Shown here one piece after another: positions 26,268 to 33,270 of a stretch of 33,270 nucleotides of DNA. The stretch spans positions 1 through 33,270 of the forward strand of contig DEAE01000004.1 of the NCBI GenBank assembly GCA_002347025.1, read 5' to 3'. Position 1 is the first letter of the stretch, and the number at the start of each line of letters is the position of its first letter. The stretch comes from Acidobacteria bacterium UBA2990. Lineage in GTDB: Bacteria; Acidobacteriota; Vicinamibacteria; Vicinamibacterales; UBA8438. The position numbers were made by a program, and so were the translations under genes. The notes beneath the pieces are model-generated. The model was not told where the DNA came from. It saw only the letters and a program-made list of their open reading frames with translations, and searched no databases.

Positions 26268-27386
26268 TCACTTAACCCGGTATCGGTCGAGCAAGTCCAT
26301 ATTGAGTTCGAACCCGATCCCGGATCGGTCAGGAACCGTCACATAGCCATCTGAGTCTGGGACCAGTCTCGGCAAAAACATCTCCGCTCTCAGTGGATCG
26401 ACCGCGACCGGGTAATATTCAAGAAACTCCCCATGTGGAATGGCTGCGGTAAACGGTAACTGCAGTTCCTGACACCCATGAGGCGCAATAGAAATATCAC
26501 GTCCAAGTGCAAAATCAGCTATGTTCTTAGCCACGTCATAGCCTGGACAAATGGTGACATCTACGTTGAGGATATCCGCCCCGTCGTGGTCGAGCAGAGT
26601 TTCAAAGTGAGCAAAGTGGTAACCATTTTCTCCGGTTGCAATCTTCACATTCGAAGCTCGCTTGAGAGTTCCGTGATCCCGGTAGCGGTGAATCGGTAGT
26701 GGCTCTTCAAACCAGTACACCCCATACTTTTCCAGCTCTTGTACAAAAGTTAACGAAGTTTGCAAATCGAGAGCACAGTTCGCATCAACCATCAACACAA
26801 CGTCGTCACCGATGGCATCTCTAACAGCCTCGACCCTTCGCATGTCGCCGATTACACCCTCGTTGGGATCGCCAATCTTGATCTTCACAGCCCCGGCATG
26901 CATCTCTTCAACATTAAAACGAACCTCGTCCTGCAATTCCTGCAACCCCTTCCCTTCAGCGTAATACCCCCCAGCAATATAAGTACGGACTCGCTGTTGG
27001 GCGCCACCGAGAAGCTTATGAACGGAGGTCTCCAATGCCTTACCTTTAATATCCCAGCAGGCTATGTTGATCGCAGCAAGCACTTGAGTGTTCACTCCTG
27101 CCGGCCCAAGAATTTTGATATGTTTCTCACCCAGGTCCTCAGAGATCCCACTTGTGTCCATCGGGTCACGGCCAATCAGCAATTCTCGAAAATATGAGAC
27201 AAACGGAGGAAATACAGTCAGGGGACGTTCAGCGGCCGTACCTCCGTTCCATCCATACCCAACAATGCCCTCGTCGGTTTCCACTGTGACTTTATGAAGC
27301 CTCCCAGGTCCATAGAAATGTCCTCCATTCCAGATCCCGGCTCGCTCCCACTCGAATACTTCGCTCCGGACATCAGTAATCTGCAT
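26268..27386 (-). CDS. Mandelate racemase/muconate lactonizing enzyme family protein (enolase superfamily)
   Basis: A 372-residue enzyme. I choose ATG 27386, 12 nt after a GGAGGT; a GTG at 27419 would add 11 residues. The catalytic set of the mandelate-racemase subgroup is complete: KxK (K168, K170), metal ligands D201 (MVDAN), E227 (FEEPLP) and E253 (ATGE), and the D276-H303 dyad (NVDVT, APHGC). Spacings match mandelate racemase offset by about six. Such enzymes abstract a proton alpha to a carboxylate; most uncharacterised members are acid-sugar dehydratases. The substrate here is unknown. No signal peptide, so cytoplasmic. It follows the MBL lipoprotein gene by 7-39 bp depending on start and is likely co-transcribed. 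Confidence 0.9.
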   Translation of the reverse strand: MQITDVRSEVFEWERAGIWNGGHFYGPGRLHKVTVETDEGIVGYGWNGGTAAERPLTVFPPFVSYFRELLIGRDPMDTSGISEDLGEKHIKILGPAGVNTQVLAAINIACWDIKGKALETSVHKLLGGAQQRVRTYIAGGYYAEGKGLQELQDEVRFNVEEMHAGAVKIKIGDPNEGVIGDMRRVEAVRDAIGDDVVLMVDANCALDLQTSLTFVQELEKYGVYWFEEPLPIHRYRDHGTLKRASNVKIATGENGYHFAHFETLLDHDGADILNVDVTICPGYDVAKNIADFALGRDISIAPHGCQELQLPFTAAIPHGEFLEYYPVAVDPLRAEMFLPRLVPDSDGYVTVPDRSGIGFELNMDLLDRYRVK

Positions 27387-27425
27387 ATCTGGGTGAACAC
27401 CTCCGACAGCTAAGTCCACACGGAA

Positions 27426-28334
27426 TCACTCATAAAACTCCGGCGCAGTCCTTAGTGTCTCGAATAGCGCAAGATCATGCTCGATCCACATCGTCGCATT
27501 CCTCTCGGCAACCAATGTTTCCACTCGATCCATTGAGGCCAACGAAAGCATCGGATCAACATTAAACACTGGGACACGACGATCTTCCCTACTCAGACGA
27601 AAGTGATACAGATCCCCAGACAAAACAAGCGGGCCAGTTTCAACAAGATCTAAAAACAATACTTGGTGACCTGGAGTGTGTCCAGGAGCTGAAATGAGCT
27701 GAACGCGCCCATCTCCGAAAACATCATGGTCACCGTCCAAGATTAAATAATCGCCATCCCGCAAATTCGCAAGAAGCTCTGGTTGAAGTGCCGGAACCGT
27801 GGCGGGTTCAGCAAATGCTGCGTCAAAATCACCTCGCTGAACCAGCCATCTTGCTCCACGCACTTCATTGGCTACGCCGACATGGTCATAGTGGATATGG
27901 GAAAACGCCATGTAATCAAATGAGTTCAGATCAAAGCCGAGCTCCAACTCACTAAGCTGTTCAGCCAGCGTTCGGTCAAGCTGAGCGGTCCTGCCAATGC
28001 GCTCGTTGTCGTGCCACCCTTCCGTGTCCGCAACATAAGATGGCAAACCACCGTCCCAGATCATACGACCAGCCGGATGATCAATGATGTAACAGGGAAC
28101 AACCAAATCACGCACGTCAGTTTCATCGTTGCCAATACTGAAATTTTCGACAGTATCGAACCGCAATCGACCGCATTCAAAAACATACAGCTTAAGTGTT
28201 GTGTCCACCGTTTGGGTCGAGTCTTGGATTGATGCCTCACCAGTCCCAGAGGCCGAGTCGCTACCATCGCACGCGACTGAAACAAATAGTAGCAATAACA
28301 CTAGTCCCCTAGTAATGAGCTGAGATGCTTTCAT
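27426..28334 (-). CDS. MBL-fold lipoprotein, N-acyl-homoserine-lactonase-like
   Basis: A 302-residue protein. ATG 28334, four bases after GGAGGT, replaces a start 135 bases upstream. It creates a lipoprotein signal (LVLLLLFVSVACDG, lipidated Cys22), hence attachment to a membrane facing the periplasm. The MBL fold shows MIWDGGLPS, FSHIHYDHVG, APGHTPGHQ, SGDLYHF and a late WIEHD. The layout is that of AHL-lactonase-type MBL proteins, but the substrate is inferred only; other lactones or esters are possible. It is likely in one operon with the downstream mandelate-racemase-type gene, which suggests a lactone or ester that yields the acid used by that enzyme. Confidence 0.85.
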   Translation of the reverse strand: MKASQLITRGLVLLLLFVSVACDGSDSASGTGEASIQDSTQTVDTTLKLYVFECGRLRFDTVENFSIGNDETDVRDLVVPCYIIDHPAGRMIWDGGLPSYVADTEGWHDNERIGRTAQLDRTLAEQLSELELGFDLNSFDYMAFSHIHYDHVGVANEVRGARWLVQRGDFDAAFAEPATVPALQPELLANLRDGDYLILDGDHDVFGDGRVQLISAPGHTPGHQVLFLDLVETGPLVLSGDLYHFRLSREDRRVPVFNVDPMLSLASMDRVETLVAERNATMWIEHDLALFETLRTAPEFYE

Positions 28335-28562
28335 CACAACCTCCCTGCCAACCCGCTCCTTCATAGAGCAAGGGCACGTTACCGATTCATTGCGAAATTC
28401 AGTCCAAGCTGAACAATAGAGCGGCAACCTTGTCATTGACACCACTCTCATCGAGGACAGCCCTATCACCTACCAAGCACCAGACTCGTGTAAGATCACA
28501 ACCGACGCGAACGATATGCCAGGCCGACGTCACCGATTTTAGCCCAGGCATCTGCTAGTTGA
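28335..28562. promoter_or_regulatory. Divergent intergenic region upstream of the MBL lipoprotein and DUF493 genes
   Basis: 228 bp between oppositely oriented starts; promoters for both genes should be here. A longer minus-strand frame extends through it but lacks signal-peptide logic and is not called. No convincing promoter pair or operator was identified by eye. Confidence 0.4.
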
Positions 28563-28856
28563 ATGAACAACACTGAAACCGAACAAATTCGGGCTCTCCT
28601 AGAACAAAACCATGAGTTTCCTACGAATTACCGACTTCGTATAATCCTACGGAATTTACCTACAGCTACCACTCGCGTAGTAGCCGAATTGGAAGCCGCA
28701 GGAATATCACTGTCGGCACCGATGACTGCCCCAAGGCCGAGCCAAAAAGGAAACTATCTTTCCTTAGGACTGACTTTCAGCGCTCGTGATGCAGACCACG
28801 TCCTCGAGGTCTACCAGCTTCTCCGCGGTGTCGACGAGGTCATTATGTGTCTGTAA
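28563..28856 (+). CDS. DUF493 (YbeD-like) family protein
   Basis: A 97-residue cytoplasmic protein. From residue about 18 it follows the DUF493 plan: FPTNYRLRIILRN, then VVAELEAAG, SQKGNYLSLGLTFSARDADHVLEVYQLLRGVDEVIMCL. Length, the KGNY-S-x-(T/S) turn and the terminal D-x-V-x-M-x-L strand agree with E. coli YbeD. This ACT-like fold is thought to be regulatory, but no clear reaction is assigned. It stands alone, convergent with pepN. Confidence 0.82.
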   Translation: MNNTETEQIRALLEQNHEFPTNYRLRIILRNLPTATTRVVAELEAAGISLSAPMTAPRPSQKGNYLSLGLTFSARDADHVLEVYQLLRGVDEVIMCL

Positions 28857-28904
28857 AAGGCACCTGTGAAACTTTTTAGATACGACACAACCTCCCCAGA
28901 CCAA

Positions 28905-31565
28905 CTAATTTGATAGAGCCTTATCCACCTTCTCGCGCAGTCCTCTGGATAAGCCTTCAGTCGCCGCCATTCTCTCCAACTCGATCCGCATACGTTTTCC
29001 TCGGTCTCGTTCTAAACGCCGCCACTTAAGCATCGGGTCGAATAGACGTGAAGCCACCTGGGGGTTGAGTAGGTCGATCTCCAGCAGATGGTCGGTGAGG
29101 AACCTGTAGCCGGCCCCGTCCTGGCGGTGGAAGTGCGCATGGTTCAAGGAACCAAATGCACCGAACAACGATCGAGCACGGTTAGGGTTCTTCAAAACAA
29201 AATCCTCATGTTTTGATAGCTTCATAAGCCGTTCAACCGTGTCTGGAAGGTCGCTAGCAGCCTGCAAGCTGAACCACTTATCAATCACAAGGGGCTCACC
29301 ACACCAACGTTCATGGAAGGCAGCCAGTGCAGCTTCCCGCTCGACTCCATCATGATCGCAGAGACAACCGAGAGCGGCAATAGAATCGGTCATATTGTCA
29401 GATTGACGTAGATGGTCGACACAAGTAGCAATGTCACCCTGGGCGGAAAGATATCGGAGACAAGTATTCGCGACTCTCCGCCGTCCTATACTCTCCCGGT
29501 CTGCTGCATAACACGCACCCGTGTGGTTTTGCTGGTAGAGCCAACTAAGACCATCTGCATGGACCTCGGCCAGCTGGCAGACAGCGGCCAATCGTGCTTT
29601 ATGAATAGCTCCAGGGTCCACAACATCACAACGCTCTGCCAAATAAGACTCGCTAGGAAGCGTGAGCATCAAACTCATCAACGACCGATCCGAACCCTCC
29701 TCGGTTAGCAGAGCTCCCCAGGCCTCGACAAACATGGGCTCGAGCACCGGTTTCTCAGAACGTGTTACGGCTACGATCATGTTCTCAAGTAATTCAGCCG
29801 CAAATTGTTGTCCAGCTTCCCACCGGTTGAATGCATCCGACTCGTGCCTCATAGCGAAAGCATGGGCAGCATGTGACCGCTTACAATGCAATTCAACCGG
29901 AGCCGAAAACCCACGAAGATAGCTGGGCACACTGTCCGGCGGCACATCCTCAAAGACAAAGTCCTGAGATACCTCAGTTAACTCAAGGACACGGGTAGTC
30001 GCTCCTGGCTGCTCCTCTCCCACAAGACGTAATGGTCGATCTACTCCATCAGGACCTATCAAACCGAATGCAACTGGTATATGCAGCGGTAAAGCTTCAC
30101 CTGATTTAAGCCTCGCCGGAACCATTTGGGTAAACTTAAAAGTTCGACGCTGTGACTCAGCATCATATTCGTCTGAGACTTGCACCACTGGCGTACCGGG
30201 CACCAGATACCATCGTTCAAACTGAGTTAGATCGCGCCCATTTGCTTCAGCCATCGCCAACCTAAAATCATCGCAAGTCACAGCCTGCCCATCATATTTC
30301 TCAAAATAGAGGTCAATCCCCCTGCGAAATCCATCTATTCCAAACAGAGTCTGGTACATCCTAATAACCTCAGCGCCCTTCTCATAAACCGTAGCTGTGT
30401 AAAAGTTATTCATCTCCTGGTAGGCATCAGGACGGATGGGATGAGACATCGGCCCCGCATCCTCAGGGAACTGCCGCGTTCGGAGCTCCGCCACGTCGTC
30501 GATCCTCTTAACTGCAGCAGAGGTCATCGCCGCCGTAAATAACTGATCACGGAAGACTGTCAGCCCTTCTTTCAGAGTCAGCTGGAACCAATCCCGACAA
30601 GTCACGCGGTTGCCTGTCCAGTTATGAAAATATTCGTGACCAATGACTCCTTCGATCCGCTCGTAATCCGAATCAGTGGCTGTCTCTGGCCGAGCCAATA
30701 CAAATTTTGAATTAAAGACGTTTAGGCCCTTATTCTCCATCGCCCCCATATTGAAATCATCGGTTGCAACGATCATGTAGAGGTCGAGGTCATATTCAAG
30801 CCCAAATGTTTCTTCATCCCACCGCATAGCCCTTATAAGACTAGCCATGGCATGGGCACACTTATCGGCATGGTGATGCTCGACATAGACCCTGAGCTCA
30901 ATCTTCCGCCCAGACATCGTTGTAAAGCTATCTGAGAAGCAATGAAGATCTCCGGCAACTAGAGCAAAAAGATAGCTAGGCTTTCTGAACGGATCTTCCC
31001 ACTTCGCCCAATGCCGTCCCCCTCCGTCGTCGCCTGAATCAATTAGATTCCCGTTAGACAGCAAGATTGGATAGCGGCTTCGATCAGCTCTCACGGTCGT
31101 GATATATCGCGCCATCACGTCCGGGCGATCTAAGAAATAGGTAATCCTCCTAAAACCTTCAGCCTCACACTGAGTGAGAAACATCAGTCCTGATCGATAC
31201 AGTCCCTCAAAGCAAGTATTTGCTTGAGGTTCAACCAACACCTCTGTCTCCAGAACGAACGTGGAGGGCAATCCAGTCAATGTTAGGGTCTCTTCGTCGA
31301 CCACATACTCGTCCTTCCGCAACTCTCTCCCGTCAATCACGACTCGGACAAGTTTTAAGTCCACTCCATCTAAGATGAGTTCGCCGGTGTGGTTTTCGTG
31401 CTTGGGGTTAGAATGAAGGGCCATTCGAGACCGTACGCAAGTGTGCTCGTCAGAAAGATCAAAATCGAGCTCAAACGTGTCAACCAGGTGCGTCGGTGGC
31501 CGATAGTCTTTGCGATACTTCGTAGTGAACTTAGCTGGGAAGGTATTTACAGTGTCTTTCATCAT
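28905..31565 (-). CDS. pepN: Aminopeptidase N (M1 family, PepN type)
   Basis: An 886-residue zinc aminopeptidase. The substrate-binding motif GAMEN is at 274-278. The zinc site is HEYFHNW (H310, E311, H314) with E333 in LKEGLTVF. A catalytic tyrosine is expected in the FYTATVYEKGAEVI segment. Length and the long helical C-terminal domain match E. coli PepN (870 residues). It removes N-terminal residues from peptides in the cytoplasm; no signal peptide is seen. Two consecutive ATGs (31565, 31562) are preferred to a TTG 30 bases upstream because the family's N-terminus begins there; GGGGTG just upstream is a modest ribosome-binding site. Confidence 0.95.
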   Translation of the reverse strand: MMKDTVNTFPAKFTTKYRKDYRPPTHLVDTFELDFDLSDEHTCVRSRMALHSNPKHENHTGELILDGVDLKLVRVVIDGRELRKDEYVVDEETLTLTGLPSTFVLETEVLVEPQANTCFEGLYRSGLMFLTQCEAEGFRRITYFLDRPDVMARYITTVRADRSRYPILLSNGNLIDSGDDGGGRHWAKWEDPFRKPSYLFALVAGDLHCFSDSFTTMSGRKIELRVYVEHHHADKCAHAMASLIRAMRWDEETFGLEYDLDLYMIVATDDFNMGAMENKGLNVFNSKFVLARPETATDSDYERIEGVIGHEYFHNWTGNRVTCRDWFQLTLKEGLTVFRDQLFTAAMTSAAVKRIDDVAELRTRQFPEDAGPMSHPIRPDAYQEMNNFYTATVYEKGAEVIRMYQTLFGIDGFRRGIDLYFEKYDGQAVTCDDFRLAMAEANGRDLTQFERWYLVPGTPVVQVSDEYDAESQRRTFKFTQMVPARLKSGEALPLHIPVAFGLIGPDGVDRPLRLVGEEQPGATTRVLELTEVSQDFVFEDVPPDSVPSYLRGFSAPVELHCKRSHAAHAFAMRHESDAFNRWEAGQQFAAELLENMIVAVTRSEKPVLEPMFVEAWGALLTEEGSDRSLMSLMLTLPSESYLAERCDVVDPGAIHKARLAAVCQLAEVHADGLSWLYQQNHTGACYAADRESIGRRRVANTCLRYLSAQGDIATCVDHLRQSDNMTDSIAALGCLCDHDGVEREAALAAFHERWCGEPLVIDKWFSLQAASDLPDTVERLMKLSKHEDFVLKNPNRARSLFGAFGSLNHAHFHRQDGAGYRFLTDHLLEIDLLNPQVASRLFDPMLKWRRLERDRGKRMRIELERMAATEGLSRGLREKVDKALSN

Positions 31566-31688
31566 CACCCCATCTTTGGCACACGATACAAGCAACCTAT
31601 TCGTCTTTCCGAAAAGATCTCCTTCACAACTGCCACACTACCGCTTAGCGATTAAAAAATAGGATGCCCTCTCCCATCGAAATAAACA

Positions 31689-32201
31689 ATGCCGTTACTT
31701 GATTCCTTCTCTCAAGATACTTTAACGCCAACACGGCTCTGGATAGCACTTGACCTACCAACTCGTGAATTGGCAGCCAAGGCAGCGATGGACAGCGACC
31801 CAGAGACTCGCGCCCAAGCCATACATGCAATTTCCTCGACTCTCAATTTTCGCCGGGCTGGAATTCTAAAACTTCCAACCGACAAGCAGGTTTACTACCT
31901 GACTAGCCGGGTCAGACCCGATCATGAACTTGCATCCTCGCTACTATTGGCACTTCATCTAAAATATCGTCAGAACCTCTTGGGGAGTTTCCTCGACCAA
32001 CTGCGGATCCCGCACGATAATGGCCTAGTCACCACGGAATACAAGTTGCAACCAATGGATACCTCCACTCTCAAACCGGCCGTTCAGTCCCTTCGTGAAC
32101 AATTCGACGAAATCGAGGTAGAGCTATACCTAGCTACCCTTGTAGCTCTTGACCCAGACACATGGGGAGCACTAACCCACATCATTCTGCCTGGCAGCTA
32201 A
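31689..32201 (+). CDS. Hypothetical protein preceding the RapA-like gene
   Basis: A 170-residue soluble protein that I do not recognise. It is rich in charged and leucine-containing helices. The N-terminal half (RELAAKAAMDSDPETRAQAIHAISSTL) resembles a HEAT-like or helical repeat. The C-terminal half (LREQFDEIEVELYLATLVALDPDTWGALTHIIL) is predicted helical and amphipathic. There are no cysteines, no membrane segment and no signal peptide. Its TAA is followed after seven bases by the start of the RapA-like gene, so the two are almost surely co-transcribed and may cooperate in transcription or DNA-associated work; that is inference. Confidence 0.75.
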   Translation: MPLLDSFSQDTLTPTRLWIALDLPTRELAAKAAMDSDPETRAQAIHAISSTLNFRRAGILKLPTDKQVYYLTSRVRPDHELASSLLLALHLKYRQNLLGSFLDQLRIPHDNGLVTTEYKLQPMDTSTLKPAVQSLREQFDEIEVELYLATLVALDPDTWGALTHIILPGS

Positions 32202-32208
32202 AACCTAT

Positions 32209-33270
32209 ATGACCTGGACCCCTGGGAACCGACTGATCCACCGCTTTAACCCTGAGCTTGGCCCAGGCCTTATTACGGCGGTAGAACAGCGCACACTCGT
32301 CGTTCATTTTCCTGATACCGACACTGTACTAAGACTAGCCGCCGACTCGGACGCCATTTCGCCACTAAGATTTCTAGCTGGAACACCGGCAGTAATCCTA
32401 TCCAGCCTCGAGCGGGTAGTCATAGCAGAAGACAGTGGACCAGATCTAGCAACCTTGACTGACGGGCGAGTAGTCACTACAGCTGACCTATGGCCTGCAA
32501 AGATCGGTGAGTCCTTGACAGAACGACTTGAACTCGGGGATATCGACCCATTCGAATCCTTCTCACTCCGCCTCGACGCCCTGCACCTAGCAGCCCTGCG
32601 GGAGGCAGACGGACTAGGTTCGTTTCTCGGTGGCCGGGTCCGCCTGTTCCCACACCAGCTCTATGCGGCAGAATCGGCAACAAAAAGTGCCCCGACGCGG
32701 TGGCTACTTGCCGACGAGGTTGGTTTAGGGAAAACCGTGGAAGCCTGCTTAATCCTCAACCACTTGCTACGTACCGGACAGGCCGCCCGAGTTCTAATCA
32801 TCGCTCCGGATACACTGACGGTGCAGTGGCTGGGTGAATTATGGCGCAAGTATCACCAAGTGTTTGTCCTACTTGACGAGAAGAGAATGCTCGATGTGGA
32901 AAAAGAATACGGACCAGGATTCAATCCATTTCATGCCTATCAGCAAGTAGTCGTCGGTCTGGACTTTCTCGTCGATCATTCTCGATTAACCACGCAGGCA
33001 GTTGAAGCAGGTATCGATCTTCTTATTGTCGATGAGGCCCATCATCTAAAACGCCAGCTCGGCCATCCTGGCAATCGTGCGTATCGAGCAATCCAACCTA
33101 TTACCCAACTAAAACGACATGTGGTACTCCTGAGCGCCACCCCCCTTGAGGAAGACGCATTCGGCTTCTTCCGATTGCTAGAACTGCTACGACCGGAAGA
33201 ATTTTCAAATGTGCCAATCCCTGATCGAATAGAGGGAACCGAACCACTACCACCGTGTACAAGTTCGGCG
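32209..33270 (+). CDS. RapA-like Swi2/Snf2 RNA-polymerase-associated ATPase, 5' part (truncated by window end)
   Basis: An open frame of 354 codons starting ATG 32209 runs to the window edge without a stop. The N-terminus (WTPGNRLIHRFNPELGPGLI, then VEQRTLVVHFPDTDTVLRLA) matches the tandem Tudor/KOW-like domain of RapA. The ATPase domain then has LFPHQLYAAE, Walker A ADEVGLGKT (168-176, K175), LIIAPDTLTVQWLGEL, DEAHH (275-279) and motif III LSATP (308-312). RapA binds RNA polymerase and uses ATP to recycle stalled or post-termination polymerase. About two thirds of the protein, including the helicase C-lobe, should lie beyond the window. The truncation is purely the window boundary. Confidence 0.9.
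   Translation, partial: MTWTPGNRLIHRFNPELGPGLITAVEQRTLVVHFPDTDTVLRLAADSDAISPLRFLAGTPAVILSSLERVVIAEDSGPDLATLTDGRVVTTADLWPAKIGESLTERLELGDIDPFESFSLRLDALHLAALREADGLGSFLGGRVRLFPHQLYAAESATKSAPTRWLLADEVGLGKTVEACLILNHLLRTGQAARVLIIAPDTLTVQWLGELWRKYHQVFVLLDEKRMLDVEKEYGPGFNPFHAYQQVVVGLDFLVDHSRLTTQAVEAGIDLLIVDEAHHLKRQLGHPGNRAYRAIQPITQLKRHVVLLSATPLEEDAFGFFRLLELLRPEEFSNVPIPDRIEGTEPLPPCTSSA

Noticed and set aside
26303..26328. T-loop-like GTTCGAACCC and a CCGATCC-C-GGATCGG palindrome, suggesting a tRNA end or operator
   Set aside because: Both lie within the 3' part of the mandelate-racemase-type gene, where the codons give a sensible C-terminus. No acceptor stem or anticodon arm surrounds them.

Overview
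The window looks like a bacterial chromosome fragment with moderate GC and no rRNA, tRNA, transposase, integrase, phage gene or CRISPR array that I can see. The organism is probably a free-living Gram-negative aerobe. Outer-membrane barrels, lipoprotein and Tat signals, diheme c-type cytochromes, many secreted beta-propellers, a DUF1592/DUF1552 pair and a secreted 'PDLQGIWDY' family protein together point to Acidobacteriota (Vicinamibacteria-like, perhaps aquatic). Planctomycetota-like or proteobacterial lineages cannot be excluded from sequence alone.

Layout. 1-3138: the 3' end of an outer-membrane barrel gene, a REC-GGDEF diguanylate cyclase, a membrane-anchored hypothetical protein on the minus strand, and an RlmI-like methyltransferase. 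3337-6282: a SWIM-SNF2 helicase. 6341-10334 (minus strand): a PQQ-like beta-propeller and an LVIVD beta-propeller overlapping by ATGA, then an AlgE-like outer-membrane barrel. 10624-15932 (plus strand, divergent): a diheme DUF1587/1592/1588/1585 protein, an ATGA-coupled Tat-exported DUF1552 protein, and a secreted protein with about 12 ankyrin repeats. 16004-20065: htpG, a YVTN beta-propeller lipoprotein and an exported metallo-beta-lactamase-fold protein.

20262-28334 reads as an accessory metabolic region. It holds an Nramp-like transporter without the usual DPGN metal motif, a secreted PDLQG-family protein, a secreted cupin, a diheme cytochrome c next to a PQQ alcohol dehydrogenase with the lanthanide-type extra aspartate, an enolase-superfamily mandelate-racemase-type enzyme and an MBL-fold lipoprotein. 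28563-33270 returns to housekeeping genes: a DUF493 protein, aminopeptidase N, a 170-residue unknown, and a RapA-like Swi2/Snf2 ATPase that runs off the window end.

How the genes may work together. The centre is dominated by periplasmic or outer-membrane redox and scaffold proteins. The clearest functional unit is the cytochrome plus PQQ dehydrogenase pair. The least understood conserved unit is the DUF1592-DUF1552-ankyrin set facing the beta-propeller pair across a shared 289-bp divergent promoter region. Several computed starts were moved to internal ATGs because these have better ribosome-binding sites or create proper signal peptides; this is noted per gene. Family names and motif alignments were made by eye from memory, not by database search.
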